Source: an uncultured Acidobacteriota bacterium
GTDB taxonomy: Bacteria > Acidobacteriota > Terriglobia > Terriglobales > Acidobacteriaceae
Reading direction: 5' to 3'
DNA: 64,000 nt
Assembly: GCA_903832055.1 (NCBI GenBank)
Contig: CAILAC010000013.1
Location: forward strand, 372,001-436,000
Positions 50,279 to 60,564 of this stretch are shown here, one piece after another. The notes under the pieces were generated by a model. It did no database searches and had not been told where the DNA came from. It saw only the letters and a program-made list of their open reading frames with translations. Positions within the stretch are counted from its first letter, which is position 1, and every line of letters begins with the position of its first letter. Position numbers and translations under genes: made by a program.

Positions 50279-50686
50279 ATGGAATTAATCCTCAATCTCG
50301 CCTGGGCGTTGTGCTCACTGGGACTTGTCTGGTTCTGGTTTCGTGCAGCCGCGCGCAATTCTGCGCCGCGAACCATGCAGATTCTAGCGCTGGCAATGGT
50401 GGTGGTGTTGCTGTTGCCGGTGATTTCGGCGAGCGATGATCTGATGGCGATGCAGGGGCCAGCGGAGTCCGATACCTCTCTTCGGCGCGCTCTTCATACG
50501 GGTGATGTGCCGTCACCTGTGCTGCCATTATCCCCAGCTCTTCCCGAGCCAATGCTCAGTGTGCTCACACTGAGTGGGGTTTTGACGCGCATATCTCAGG
50601 AATCCCCTTCAGCTCTGACTACACAGTTGTTGGGCACCTCTCTTGACAGCCGCCCTCCACCCGTCCTCGACTCGCAAAATTCCTGA
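50279..50686 (+). CDS. Hypothetical membrane protein upstream of the metal efflux operon
   Basis: A 135-residue protein with two membrane segments (LILNLAWALCSLGLVWFWF; MQILALAMVVVLLLPVI) and a proline/serine/leucine-rich C-terminal part with no recognisable fold. I start at the ATG at 50279, just before the first span. It is 68 bases from the efflux operon and on the same strand, so it may be a first gene or leader of that operon. No metal-binding cysteine or histidine cluster is visible. Function unknown. Confidence 0.6.
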   Translation: MELILNLAWALCSLGLVWFWFRAAARNSAPRTMQILALAMVVVLLLPVISASDDLMAMQGPAESDTSLRRALHTGDVPSPVLPLSPALPEPMLSVLTLSGVLTRISQESPSALTTQLLGTSLDSRPPPVLDSQNS

Positions 50687-50754
50687 TTCATCAGTGATGC
50701 GGAGTTTGGCAGCCGGACCTGGCGTAAATTCGGTGGCCGGTACAAGAGGGTGGA

Positions 50755-52038
50755 ATGACATTTCAAAAGCAATTGCTAGGCTTAGCAATCGCCATATTCG
50801 TTTGCTTTTCAGCGAACGCCGATGGACAGGCGAGAGCAGAGGCACGGACCTGGGCACAGATAAAAGCGCAGTTTGAGGCGGCCAACCCAGCGTTACGCGC
50901 CGACGCGCTGGGCGTGGATGAAATGCGCGCAGCCGAGACGAGTGCGTCGCTCAGGCCCAATCCACAGTTCACTTTTTCCACAGATGGAACGCAACTGGTA
51001 CCGCACAACGGTGTCTGGCAGCCATTGACCGGAACCCAGTTTCAAAGCAGCCTCAGCTATCTGCACGAACGCGACCGCAAACGGGAGCTACGAGTGGAGA
51101 GCGCAAAAGAAGGCACGCGAGTCGCTGAGGGCCTGCATGAGGACTTCAAGCGGAATCTGGAGTTCACCTTGCGGGGAGCCTTTGTACAGACTCTTGAGGC
51201 GAAGGCAACGGTGACCCTGGCCCAGGCTGACATGGAGTATTACGACCAGATGATTGAGATCAGCCGGTCTCGGTTCAAGGCGGGCGACATTGCACAAATT
51301 GACCTGGACCGGATCGAGTTGCAACGTGTGCAGTACGAGGCGGAGTTGCAGACGGCTCTGGTGAACCTGCGCACGGCAAAGATTGAACTGCTCGCACTGT
51401 TGAATGATCGCTCCCCGGTGGATGGCTTTGACGTGGAGGGAGCGTTTGATTTTTCGGCGGAACTGAAGCCTCTGGAGGACTTTCGCCAGGCGGCGCTGGA
51501 CACCAGACCAGATCTTCGGGCGGCGATGCAAGCAATTGAGCTTTCGACTTCGCAGCACCGGCTGGCAATGGCAAATGGCTCGGTAGACCCGACCTTTACT
51601 GGTTGGTGGACCTTCAATCCGTCGTTCAACAATCCAAATGACCAGCAGACACTGGGCCTTAGCCTGAGCGTGCCACTGCGGATTTTTGATCGCAATCAGG
51701 GTGAGAAGAAGCGCACATTGATTGACATAGACCGGGCGCGCAGCGCGAGCGACGGCTCAAGGGCACAGGTATTTGCCGACGTTGACTCGGCCTACGCTCA
51801 GGTAGAGAGCAACATGACGCTGTTGAAGCCCTACAAAGAACGGTACCTGGCTCAATCTACCAGGGTGCGGGATACGGTCACGTTTGCCTATGAGCACGGC
51901 GGAGCCTCGCTGATGGATTTTCTGAATGCACAGAGCGAGTATCGAACGGCACAACTGGCCTACTTGCAACTGGTGGGCGCGTATATGACGGCAGCCAGCC
52001 AACTGAATCTTGCGGTTGGGCGCGAGGTGATTCCATGA
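50755..52038 (+). CDS. Outer-membrane efflux protein, CzcC/CusC-like (TolC family)
   Basis: A 427-residue TolC-family protein with a signal peptide (residues about 1-22). The repeated long alpha-helical hairpins of the exit channel follow (e.g. MEYYDQMIEISRSRFKAGDI and SRFKAGDIAQIDLDRIELQR with its C-terminal counterpart). It should form the outer-membrane duct of a tripartite metal pump with the next two genes. Its end overlaps the adaptor start by four bases. The size agrees with CzcC. Confidence 0.88.
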   Translation: MTFQKQLLGLAIAIFVCFSANADGQARAEARTWAQIKAQFEAANPALRADALGVDEMRAAETSASLRPNPQFTFSTDGTQLVPHNGVWQPLTGTQFQSSLSYLHERDRKRELRVESAKEGTRVAEGLHEDFKRNLEFTLRGAFVQTLEAKATVTLAQADMEYYDQMIEISRSRFKAGDIAQIDLDRIELQRVQYEAELQTALVNLRTAKIELLALLNDRSPVDGFDVEGAFDFSAELKPLEDFRQAALDTRPDLRAAMQAIELSTSQHRLAMANGSVDPTFTGWWTFNPSFNNPNDQQTLGLSLSVPLRIFDRNQGEKKRTLIDIDRARSASDGSRAQVFADVDSAYAQVESNMTLLKPYKERYLAQSTRVRDTVTFAYEHGGASLMDFLNAQSEYRTAQLAYLQLVGAYMTAASQLNLAVGREVIP

Positions 52039-53192
52039 TGCAGATTCAAAGGACTTTGTTGGTTGCAGGGGCTGCTGCACTGCTTGTCATGAGCGGATGC
52101 AAGAAGCCGGAGACGGGCGATGGCGCTCCGCCGCCGACCCAGGTGACACATGTCGCGGACATGAACCTGATCACGGTTGATGCGACCACTGTGGCGAACT
52201 TTCCATTGCAGGCGGCTGAGAAGGTTGAGGCTGTATCGCAGCTGACGGCGACTGGCACCGTGGCCCCGGACGTTTCGCGAACCATTCCTGTGATTTCGCT
52301 GGCAAGTGGTCGGGTCGTGGAGATTCACGCTCGGCTGGATGACGCGGTCAAGAAGGGCGACCTGCTGATGAAGGTACAGAGCCCTGATGTGACCAATGCG
52401 TGGGCCGGTTACCGCAAGGCAGTGAACGACGAGTTACTGGCGAACAAGGCGCTGGTGCGCGAAAAGGAATTATTCGATCATGGCGCTGTTTCACAGGCCA
52501 TGCTTGAGCAAGCTGAAAATGCAGAGGGTGACGCAAAGGAGAATTTGACGGCTGCCGAAGAGCAGCTCAAGCTCCTGGGCGCGGAGATGGGACATCCGAG
52601 CAGCATCGTGCCCGTATATGCGCCAACCTCAGGTGTGATTGTTGCGCAGAATGTGACCAACGCGGCTGCGGCGGGCATGACCTACTCGGGGTCTTCAACT
52701 GCGTTTACGATCGCGGACTTAACGCGGGTATGGATCGTTTGCGACGTTTTTGAAAACGACCTGGCCAAGTTGCAGTTGGGCGAGGCAGCGCAAATTTCAA
52801 TCAATGCATATCCTGGCAAGACTTTGACGGGGCGCATCAGCGACATTGGTCCGGTGCTGGACCCCAGCCTTCGCACTGCAAAGGTGAGAGTCGAGGTTTC
52901 GAATCCCGGGATGCTGCGGTTGGGGATGTTTGTTACGGCAACCTTTGCTGGCCAGACCAGGGAGACGCGTACGGCGGTTCCCGCTACGGCGGTATTGCAT
53001 TTGCATGACCGCGACTGGGTGTTCCTGCCGGCGGGCGGAAACCAGTTCAAGAGGACCGAGGTACGCGGCGGGCGGATGATGGACGGCGGTCGGCAGGAAG
53101 TTTTGAGCGGCTTACAACCCGGCCAGCAAGTGGTGACGAATGCGTTGCTGCTTGAAACAGCAGGAGCAGCTGGCTCAGGAGGGGCACAGTAG
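52035..53192 (+). CDS. RND periplasmic adaptor, CzcB/CusB-like
   Basis: A 385-residue membrane-fusion protein. It begins with a lipoprotein-like signal ending VMSGC, so it is probably lipid-anchored in the periplasm. A lipoyl/barrel-sandwich region is visible (VISLASGRVVEIHARLDDAV), then a coiled hairpin at about 105-180 and a beta-barrel region (GEAAQISINAYPGKTLTGRI). It links the pump to the outer-membrane channel. It directly abuts the RND pump gene. Confidence 0.9.
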   Translation: MMQIQRTLLVAGAAALLVMSGCKKPETGDGAPPPTQVTHVADMNLITVDATTVANFPLQAAEKVEAVSQLTATGTVAPDVSRTIPVISLASGRVVEIHARLDDAVKKGDLLMKVQSPDVTNAWAGYRKAVNDELLANKALVREKELFDHGAVSQAMLEQAENAEGDAKENLTAAEEQLKLLGAEMGHPSSIVPVYAPTSGVIVAQNVTNAAAAGMTYSGSSTAFTIADLTRVWIVCDVFENDLAKLQLGEAAQISINAYPGKTLTGRISDIGPVLDPSLRTAKVRVEVSNPGMLRLGMFVTATFAGQTRETRTAVPATAVLHLHDRDWVFLPAGGNQFKRTEVRGGRMMDGGRQEVLSGLQPGQQVVTNALLLETAGAAGSGGAQ

Positions 53193-56100
53193 ATGATTCG
53201 TGCCCTGGTTGATTTTGCGCTCAAAAGTCGCTGGCTGGTGCTGGGCGGAGTCGTGCTGCTCATTGGTTGGGGCGTGATTGCCTTTCGGAATCTGCCGATT
53301 GAAGCCTACCCGGATGTGGCGAACAACTATGTCACGGTCATCACGCAGTGGCCGGGGAGGGGTGCGGAGGAGATTGAGCGCCAGGTGACGGTCCCGGTGG
53401 AAATTCAGATGGCCGGAATGCCGCACCTGACACATCTGCGGTCGAGCACGCTGGCGGGCATCTCAAGCCTGATGTTGGTTTTTGACGACGACTCAACCAG
53501 CGACATCAACCGCGAGCACGTGATGGAGCGGCTCAATCAGGTAAGTCTGCCGGCAGGGCTGGTTCCGCAGATGGGTACAGACTGGAGTCCTGTCGGACAA
53601 ATCTACTGGTACACACTTGAGAGCACCAATCCCGCGTACGACGTGATGGAGAAGAAGGCGCTGGAGGACTGGTCGCTGGAGAAGTCTTTCAAGGGCGTAA
53701 AGGGTGTCGTGGATGTAGCCAGCTTTGGCGGGCCTACGAAGGAGTACCAGATCAAGCTTGACCCGGACAAGCTGATCGCGTATGGGCTGAGCATAGGGCA
53801 GGTGGAGCAGCAGATTGGCGGCAACAACTCCAACGGCGGCGGCAGCTTCATTGAGCAGGGTGCGCAGCAGATCAATGTGCAGTCACTGGGGCTGTTCACG
53901 ACTGTCCAGGACATTGAGAATACCGTCGTCAAGACACAGAACGGCGCGGCAGTTCGCATCAAAGACATTGCCTCGGTGGAGCAGGGTCCGAAGATTCGGC
54001 TGGGACAGATTGGCCGCGCGATGCATTTGGCTGACGGCAGCATCCTCGACAACGAAGACACGGTTGAAGGTGTAGTTCTGCTGCAAAAGGGCGCAGACTC
54101 AGACCCGGTGCTTCAGGGCATTCACGATGAAGTGGACAAGCTCAACAAGCACATTCTGCCCAAAGGCGTGCAGGTGGTTCCCTTCCTCGACCGCTCAAAA
54201 CTCGTTGCCTTTACGGTTGAAACAGTCGAGCACAACCTGCTGGAAGGCGTGCTGCTGGTTTCGATCATCCTGTTTCTGTTCCTGGGTAATATTCGTGGGG
54301 CAATTATCGTCACGCTGACGATTCCGTTTGCACTTCTGTTCGCATCGATCTGCCTGGACCTGAGCCATATTCCGGCGAACCTGCTTTCGCTTGGCGCGCT
54401 TGACTTTGGCATGGTGGTGGATGGATCGGTGGTGATGATGGAAAATATCATTCGCCACTTGTCAGACAAGGGGCACCGCGATGATACCCGCACACCGCTG
54501 CAAAAGATTCGCGAGGCTACAATGGAGGTGCAGCGGCCCGTGTTCTTTGCACGCGGCATCATTATCACTTCATATCTGCCGATCTTTACGTTGCAGGCGG
54601 TCGAGGGTCGGCTGTTCAAGCCTATGGCGTGGACGGTGACTTTTGCGCTGATAGGGGCGCTGGTGTTCGCGATTTTGGTGGCTCCGGTACTTGCAGCGAT
54701 GTTCTTCAGCAAGGGAGCCAAAGAGTGGCAGAATCCCGTGATGGAGTGGTTGACGCGACAATATCGTGTCGCCGTTCGGACGGCCATTGAGAACAGCCGC
54801 GTCACTGTGGGCGTGGCGACGGTGCTGTTTGCGATTGCCGTTTACCTGACGGTTGGAGGACCGATAGGGTCGGAATTTTTGCCGCATCTGGACGAAGGCT
54901 CCATCTGGGTTCGCGGAACGCTGCCTCCGAGCGAAGGACCGACGGCCAGCATCGACTTTACGAACAAGGCGCGGCTGGTGATGGCTTCCTTTCCTGAGGT
55001 GACCCAGGTGGTGAGCCAGACGGGCCGGCCAGATGATGGGACGGATGCAACCGGATTCTTTAATACGGAATACTTTGTCGATCTCAAGCGGAAAGAAGAT
55101 TGGCGGCCGGTATTTCATCAGGACAAGGAAGCGCTGATTGCGGCAATCGACAAGGAACTGCAGAAGTTTCCGGGCGTGCTGTGGAACTACTCGCAACCCA
55201 TTTCAGACAACATGGAGGAGGCAGTCAGCGGCGTGAAGGGCGAGCTGGCGGTGAAGCTCTATGGGGATGACCTGAGGACACTGGAGAAGAAAGCTGACGA
55301 AATCCAGAGCCAGATGCAAGTGGTCAAAGGTGTGGACGACATTGGAATCTTTCGAATTATCGGCCAGCCGAACTTGAATTTTACGGTGGACCGGACGGCA
55401 GCGGCTCGCTGGGGCATCAATGTGGCTGACATTCAAGACGCAGTCCAGACGGCCGTTGGTTCGAATGCCATCACGCAGGTACAGCAGGGTGAAGCGCGAT
55501 TTGACGTGACGCTGCGCTATCAACAGACGTTCCGCGATACTCGCGAGGCGATTGAGAACGTGCGTCTGCTGGCGCCCTCAGGCGAGAGGGTTTCGCTGGC
55601 GCAGTTGACCAGGGTTTCTACGGATGACGGTGCGGAGGAGATTTATCGTGAACAGGGCCAGCGCTATATTGCCATCAAGTATTCGGTCAAAGGCCGGGAT
55701 CTGGGTTCAACGGTAGAAGAAGCGATCAATAAGGTCGAGCACAATGTACGCCTGCCGGCGGGGTATCACCTGGAGTGGGCCGGAGAATACGAGAGCCAGA
55801 AGCGCGCAAACAAGCGCATGGCGGTCGTGGTGCCGGTGACCGTCCTGGCGATATTCCTGATTCTGTACACGATGTTCCAATCGTTCAAGTGGGCGATGTT
55901 GATTTTAGTCAGCGTCATCATGGCCTCGATTGGCGGCCCGCTGGCGTTATTTTTGACGCATACAAATTTTTCGGTGTCGTCGGCAGTGGGATTTCTGGCG
56001 CTTTTTGGGGTTTCTGTGCAGACGGGCGTCATCATGATTGAGTTCATCAATCAACTGCGGGCGCGTCGCAAGGGCATGGAGGTTTCAAGCCAGAAGCACA

Positions 56101-56360
56101 TTGTGGAAGCTGCAGTCGAGGGCGCCGTCATGCGGTTACGGCCAATCATGATGACCATGCTGGTGGCGACTCTTGGGCTGATGCCGGCAGCGTTTTCACA
56201 TGCCATCGGGTCAGATTCACAGCGTCCGTTTGCGATTGTGATTGTCGGTGGGTTGCTGGCAAATCTGGTGATTGGCATCTTCCTGCTGCCCACTCTGTAT
56301 GTCATGTTTGCCCGGCAGTCGGATGTATTGCCCAAGGTTGAGGGCGATGAAGACTTCTAG
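53193..56360 (+). CDS. Heavy-metal efflux RND pump, CzcA/CusA family
   Basis: A 1055-residue inner-membrane pump with twelve expected spans and two large periplasmic loops. The fourth span carries the HME-type proton relay DFGMVVDGSVVMMEN (two Asp and a Glu, around residue 405), close to CzcA (DFG-IVDGAVV-EN). It should export divalent or monovalent metal ions driven by protons. The exact metal (Co/Zn/Cd against Cu/Ag) cannot be fixed by eye. The ATG at 53193 follows the adaptor stop directly. A bidirectional terminator ends the operon. Confidence 0.93.
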   Translation: MIRALVDFALKSRWLVLGGVVLLIGWGVIAFRNLPIEAYPDVANNYVTVITQWPGRGAEEIERQVTVPVEIQMAGMPHLTHLRSSTLAGISSLMLVFDDDSTSDINREHVMERLNQVSLPAGLVPQMGTDWSPVGQIYWYTLESTNPAYDVMEKKALEDWSLEKSFKGVKGVVDVASFGGPTKEYQIKLDPDKLIAYGLSIGQVEQQIGGNNSNGGGSFIEQGAQQINVQSLGLFTTVQDIENTVVKTQNGAAVRIKDIASVEQGPKIRLGQIGRAMHLADGSILDNEDTVEGVVLLQKGADSDPVLQGIHDEVDKLNKHILPKGVQVVPFLDRSKLVAFTVETVEHNLLEGVLLVSIILFLFLGNIRGAIIVTLTIPFALLFASICLDLSHIPANLLSLGALDFGMVVDGSVVMMENIIRHLSDKGHRDDTRTPLQKIREATMEVQRPVFFARGIIITSYLPIFTLQAVEGRLFKPMAWTVTFALIGALVFAILVAPVLAAMFFSKGAKEWQNPVMEWLTRQYRVAVRTAIENSRVTVGVATVLFAIAVYLTVGGPIGSEFLPHLDEGSIWVRGTLPPSEGPTASIDFTNKARLVMASFPEVTQVVSQTGRPDDGTDATGFFNTEYFVDLKRKEDWRPVFHQDKEALIAAIDKELQKFPGVLWNYSQPISDNMEEAVSGVKGELAVKLYGDDLRTLEKKADEIQSQMQVVKGVDDIGIFRIIGQPNLNFTVDRTAAARWGINVADIQDAVQTAVGSNAITQVQQGEARFDVTLRYQQTFRDTREAIENVRLLAPSGERVSLAQLTRVSTDDGAEEIYREQGQRYIAIKYSVKGRDLGSTVEEAINKVEHNVRLPAGYHLEWAGEYESQKRANKRMAVVVPVTVLAIFLILYTMFQSFKWAMLILVSVIMASIGGPLALFLTHTNFSVSSAVGFLALFGVSVQTGVIMIEFINQLRARRKGMEVSSQKHIVEAAVEGAVMRLRPIMMTMLVATLGLMPAAFSHAIGSDSQRPFAIVIVGGLLANLVIGIFLLPTLYVMFARQSDVLPKVEGDEDF

Positions 56361-56430
56361 GCCAGTGCCTACCCGCGTTCCGGTTCGCTGCGAGGTGTTT
56401 GGTGGGTGATTGCAATCCTATGAAATTCTA

Positions 56431-56470
56431 AAAAAAGAGGCAGCGGCGGACTTTCCACCGCTGCCTCTTT
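56431..56470. terminator. Bidirectional terminator between the efflux operon and the ABC permease
   Basis: AAAGAGGCAGCGG (56434-56446) pairs with CCGCTGCCTCTTT (56458-56470), a perfect 13-bp stem with an A-run on one side and a T-run on the other. It serves both converging transcripts. The permease stop codon (56469-56471) lies within its right edge. Confidence 0.9.
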
Positions 56471-59063
56471 ACTCTTCGCGCAGGACTTCGAGGGGGCGCA
56501 GGCCGAGGATGCGGTAGCTGGCGATCCAGCCAGTGGCTGCCGCAAGGATTGCCGTTCCGATGAGAGCGACAATTGTTGCGCGGATGTCGAAGTGCCATTG
56601 CGCTTCCATCTGGTGCAGAAGGATGCGCGTCAGCAGGTTGGCAAAGACCGCTCCGACCGAACCGGCGAGCACGCCGAGTACGCTGAATTCAACGGTGAAG
56701 ATCCGTATGATGCGGCCGCGGGTGGCACCCAGTGTCTTGAGTACGACGGCTTCGCGGGTCCGGCGGAAGCGGGTGCTGGCGATGCTGGACGCTAGAATCA
56801 TCAGCCCGGCAAAAATTGAGAATCCGGCGAGAAAGCGGACGACGAAGGTGATCTGGCGGACCACTGTTTCGATGCGGTCGAGAACGTCTGCAAGGTTAAT
56901 TACTGTGACCGTTGGGAAAGCAGTGAAGAGTGCCCGCTCAACCTGGGAGACCTGCCTGGAATCGACGCGGGCTGCGCCGTACCAGACGGTGGCAGAGTTT
57001 TTGGCCAATCCGGAAGGAATGAGGAACCCTGCGCGGCCGGCAAGATGCTGTTCGTCAGAGCGGAAAATGGCGGCGACGGTGAGGAACTTGTCCTGACCGT
57101 CGATTTCGACCTCGACCGAGGAGCCGACTGCGACGTGAATGCGCGAAGCGATACCCTCGTCAATCGCGATCTGCTGCGCGCTGGCTGCCTCCGGCGCGCT
57201 CCACCACTTGCCTTGGCGAATTTTGTCGCCTGCGGGCACGGTATCAGCCCAACTCAGGGAGACGCTCTCCAGCATGCGACGCGGGAAGTGTTCGACCTTG
57301 AGGTTGGCGATCGGAACGCCATTGAGTGAGATAAAGCGGCTCGAGATGACGGGCAGCAGGTCGAGCTTGGAATTATCGGTTGCCAGAACGCCGGGCTGGT
57401 TGCGGAAGAACTGCTGCATTGCGGGAACTTCGTCGGTGGTGACGTCAACGAGGAAGATGTTGGGTAGGGTGGGTGAGGCGGTTTGTTGGATTTCGCGGAG
57501 AACCTGGGACTGCATGAGATAGACGGCGAGGATGAGCATCACGCCGGTGCCCAGAGCCGCGAGGACGGCAGCAGACTGATTGCCTGGCCGATAAAGATTC
57601 GCCAGGCCCTGGCGTAAGAACTGCGGCAGACGCAGGCGGACAAGCTTGAGCAGCCAGCGGAGCAGACGAAGGAAACCGGCGGAGAGGAGTAGCAGCACTA
57701 AAAGGACCGCGGCGAGGCCAGCGCCGAACCAGGCTCCTACCTTGGCGGAATCGCTGAGTACGGCGGCGATGCCAGTGAGCGCGGCGAGGATGACGATGGA
57801 CGCGGCGATCTGGAGCTTGCGCTGGCCCCAGCGGCGAAGGAAGGCGACGAAGCCACGCTCTTCTGATTGTTCAACGAGGCGGCGAAGGACGAGAATCGGC
57901 CGGACTTTGCGCACGTCCAGAAGAGGTGGGAGGCAAAACAGCAGTGTTGTCAGCAGGCCTGTCGCCAGTCCCGCAAGTGCTGAGCGCCATGGGAATGCGA
58001 GCTGCGCGTGAACCGGAAGCAGGTTGCCAAAGACCGCCGGGAGCGCAAGCATGACGCCTGCCCCGGCAAAAACGCCGAGTACGGCTCCGGCTAGACCCAG
58101 CCCCATGGTTTGCAGGAGAAAGATTCGCAGCAGGTCACCGGACCCGGCACCGATCGCTTTGAGAATCGCGAGGACGTCCATGCGCTGTTCGAGATGGGCA
58201 TGCATCGACATCGCGACGCCAATTGCCCCAAGGACCATGGCGACAAGGCAGATGAGGGAAAGGATCGCGGTGGCGCGGTCGAGACCCTCTGTGAGGGCGG
58301 GGTTGCCTTCCCGATAATCCATGACCTGCGCACCGGGAAGGATGATTTCAATCTGCTTGCGGATGGCGGCGAGCTGGGCTGCGGTTTTGAAGGTCAGGGG
58401 GAGCTGGAAGAGCACACGTTCGTTGGCGCGGCTGCCAGGGGCGAGTAGGCTGGTAGCGTCAAGGGCTGCGCGGGAGATGAGCACGCGGGGGCCGAGGCCC
58501 GCTCCGGCGGTAATGCGGTCAGGTTCCTGGACCAGCTTGGCAGCTATGCGGAAGTTGTGCCCGCCGAGGCGCAGAGTGTCGCCGACCTTGGCGTGCAGAC
58601 GGATGAGAAACTCATCGGCGACCACAACGGAAGTCGTGGTGAGAGCCGCAGCGAGCGGCTGGTCAGGGTCGAGTTGAGCTTTGCCGTAATACGGATATTC
58701 GGCGGGGTCGACGGCCTTGAGTGAGACGAGAATTGGGACCGGATCAGGTGGAACGGAGGCCATGGAGACAGTTTCTGTGACCAGAGTGGCCCGGATTCCC
58801 TGCCCCAAGAGAGCTTTGATCTTCTGGCTTTCTTCGGCACTGGGCTGCTGATTGGTGCGGGCAGAGAGGTCGCCGGCCATGAGTGCGCGGGCCTCGCGGG
58901 TCAGGGTCGAGCGGAAGCTTTCGCTGAAACCGCGCACACCCACAAGAGCGGCCACACCGACGGCGACAGAGAGAACGACGAAGCCGAACTTGCCGGGGGC
59001 AGAGCGCAAGTCGCGACCGGCGATGGTGGCGGCACGACGCCAGGTGAGAGAACGTTTGGCCAT
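56469..59063 (-). CDS. FtsX-like ABC transporter permease (YbbP/LolE-like)
   Basis: An 864-residue permease. One N-terminal span (FGFVVLSVAVGVAALVGVRG) is followed by a large periplasmic domain, then FtsX-type membrane blocks at about 260-480 and again at about 745-860 (FSIFAGLMILASSIASTRFR; VVLKTLGATRGRIIRIF). The double FtsX layout matches the YbbP branch, partner of YbbA. These complexes move lipids or lipoproteins or act as mechanotransmitters; YbbAP is often found next to the TesA esterase, as here. Its ATG immediately follows the stop codon of the ATPase gene. Confidence 0.9.
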   Translation of the reverse strand: MAKRSLTWRRAATIAGRDLRSAPGKFGFVVLSVAVGVAALVGVRGFSESFRSTLTREARALMAGDLSARTNQQPSAEESQKIKALLGQGIRATLVTETVSMASVPPDPVPILVSLKAVDPAEYPYYGKAQLDPDQPLAAALTTTSVVVADEFLIRLHAKVGDTLRLGGHNFRIAAKLVQEPDRITAGAGLGPRVLISRAALDATSLLAPGSRANERVLFQLPLTFKTAAQLAAIRKQIEIILPGAQVMDYREGNPALTEGLDRATAILSLICLVAMVLGAIGVAMSMHAHLEQRMDVLAILKAIGAGSGDLLRIFLLQTMGLGLAGAVLGVFAGAGVMLALPAVFGNLLPVHAQLAFPWRSALAGLATGLLTTLLFCLPPLLDVRKVRPILVLRRLVEQSEERGFVAFLRRWGQRKLQIAASIVILAALTGIAAVLSDSAKVGAWFGAGLAAVLLVLLLLSAGFLRLLRWLLKLVRLRLPQFLRQGLANLYRPGNQSAAVLAALGTGVMLILAVYLMQSQVLREIQQTASPTLPNIFLVDVTTDEVPAMQQFFRNQPGVLATDNSKLDLLPVISSRFISLNGVPIANLKVEHFPRRMLESVSLSWADTVPAGDKIRQGKWWSAPEAASAQQIAIDEGIASRIHVAVGSSVEVEIDGQDKFLTVAAIFRSDEQHLAGRAGFLIPSGLAKNSATVWYGAARVDSRQVSQVERALFTAFPTVTVINLADVLDRIETVVRQITFVVRFLAGFSIFAGLMILASSIASTRFRRTREAVVLKTLGATRGRIIRIFTVEFSVLGVLAGSVGAVFANLLTRILLHQMEAQWHFDIRATIVALIGTAILAAATGWIASYRILGLRPLEVLREE

Positions 59064-59774
59064 CTAGTTATGCCCACCGATGGCCAGTTCAGCCTGGGCC
59101 GGTTCCTGCAAAATATCTTCGACGACCAAGCCGTCGCGCAGGACGATTTTGCGGTGGGCGAGGGCGGCTACCTGGGGGTCGTGGGTAACCAATACGAGGG
59201 TTGTTCCGGCCTGGCTGTTGCGGCTTAGCAGTAGTTCAAGAACCTTCTGGCCGTTCACTGAATCAAGGTTACCGGTGGGCTCGTCGGCCATGACGATCGG
59301 CGGTTCTACGATGAATGCGCGTGCCAGCGCGACGCGCTGCTGTTCGCCGCCTGAGAGCTGAACAGGGTAGTGGTCCATGCGCTCGCCGAGACCAACCTGT
59401 TCGAGTAACTTGCGCGCCTGTGGGATGCCGTTACCGGGGAGGTTGAGTTCGAAGGGGAGCAATACGTTTTCTAGCGCAGTCAGGGTGGGGATGAGCTGGT
59501 AAGACTGGAAGACGAAGCCAAGTTTGTGGCCCCGAACTGTCGCCAACGCCTCCTCTTCGAGATTGTGGATCGGAGTGCCGTCGAGGATGATTTCACCTTC
59601 ACTGGGAGTATCGAGGCCAGCGAGCAGACCGAGCAGGGTACTTTTGCCGCTGCCACTGGCACCAACTATCGCGACGAACTGGCCCGACGGGATGCTGATG
59701 TCGATCCCTTTGAGAATCTCAACCCTGCGCGAACCGTTTTGGATCCACTTGCGAACGCCCTTGACTTCAATCAT
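59064..59774 (-). CDS. ABC transporter ATP-binding protein (YbbA/LolD-like)
   Basis: A 236-residue ATPase with Walker A GASGSGKST, the LSGGEQQRVALARAF signature, Walker B IVMADEPTG and switch histidine LVTHD. It belongs to the MacB/LolD/YbbA group and should power the downstream FtsX-like permease, whose gene begins right at its end. The gene is divergent from the TesA-like esterase with a gap of about 100 bp, the same gene order seen in many proteobacteria. Confidence 0.93.
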   Translation of the reverse strand: MIEVKGVRKWIQNGSRRVEILKGIDISIPSGQFVAIVGASGSGKSTLLGLLAGLDTPSEGEIILDGTPIHNLEEEALATVRGHKLGFVFQSYQLIPTLTALENVLLPFELNLPGNGIPQARKLLEQVGLGERMDHYPVQLSGGEQQRVALARAFIVEPPIVMADEPTGNLDSVNGQKVLELLLSRNSQAGTTLVLVTHDPQVAALAHRKIVLRDGLVVEDILQEPAQAELAIGGHN

Positions 59775-59902
59775 CCGTGATTATTTCTCCCGAACCTGAC
59801 TTGGTAGAAGGTTCCCTGCATTGATGCTACGCGGTTTTTGACGCTGGCGTTCCCCAAAGAGAGATTGCTGTGGTGGCGGGTTGGTACACTGCCCATGTGA
59901 AG

Positions 59903-60532
59903 ATGCGTGGGATGGAAATGGTTCGATCGATGGCAGCGGTGTTGGTACTTATGCTGGCTGCGCCCCTGTTCGCAGCGACCGCGGAAAAGACTTTGGTCTG
60001 CTTTGGCGACAGCATCACGGCAGGCTATGGTCTGGACGCGAACCAGAGTTATCCGGCTGCGCTGCAACGGCTGCTCACGGCGCGCGGCTATCACTACCAT
60101 GTTGTGAACCAGGGCGTGAGCGGCAACACGACCAAAGATGCCGTGGCTCGGGTAAATTCGATCATCGCGCTGCACCCGGATGTAGTGCTGGTGGAGTTTG
60201 GCGGCAACGACGGCCTGCGCGGTATGTCGATGGAGATTACCCGCCGGAATATGGATACGGTGCTGAATGCACTCGCGGCCGCGCACATTCGCGTGCTGCT
60301 GGTGGGCATTACCCTGCCGCCGAACTATGGCGCGGACTATGTTAAGAGCTTCAATGCGGTCTTTCGGGATGCAGCAGACAAGCATCATCTGCCGCTGATG
60401 CCGATGCTCTATGACGGGATTTACACGGTGCCGGGAACCATCCAAGGTGACGGGATTCACCCGACGGTGAAGGGATCGCAGATGATCGCAGAGCACCTGC
60501 TGCCGCATCTGGCGCCACTTTTGCGCAAATAG
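59903..60532 (+). CDS. tesA: GDSL-family esterase/arylesterase (TesA-like)
   Basis: SGNH hydrolase with a signal peptide (SMAAVLVLMLAAPLFAATA). Block I is LVCFGDSITAGYGLDANQSY (Ser nucleophile), block III VEFGGNDGLRG, and the Asp-His pair is in DGIHPTVKG. TesA-type enzymes act in the periplasm as thioesterase/lysophospholipase/arylesterase. I start at the ATG at 59903; candidates at 59870 and 59912 cannot be excluded, and no clear ribosome site decides. Divergent from the YbbA-like ATPase gene. Confidence 0.9.
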   Translation: MRGMEMVRSMAAVLVLMLAAPLFAATAEKTLVCFGDSITAGYGLDANQSYPAALQRLLTARGYHYHVVNQGVSGNTTKDAVARVNSIIALHPDVVLVEFGGNDGLRGMSMEITRRNMDTVLNALAAAHIRVLLVGITLPPNYGADYVKSFNAVFRDAADKHHLPLMPMLYDGIYTVPGTIQGDGIHPTVKGSQMIAEHLLPHLAPLLRK

Positions 60533-60564
60533 TTCTTAAAAATTGAGAGTGAGGAGAATGAACT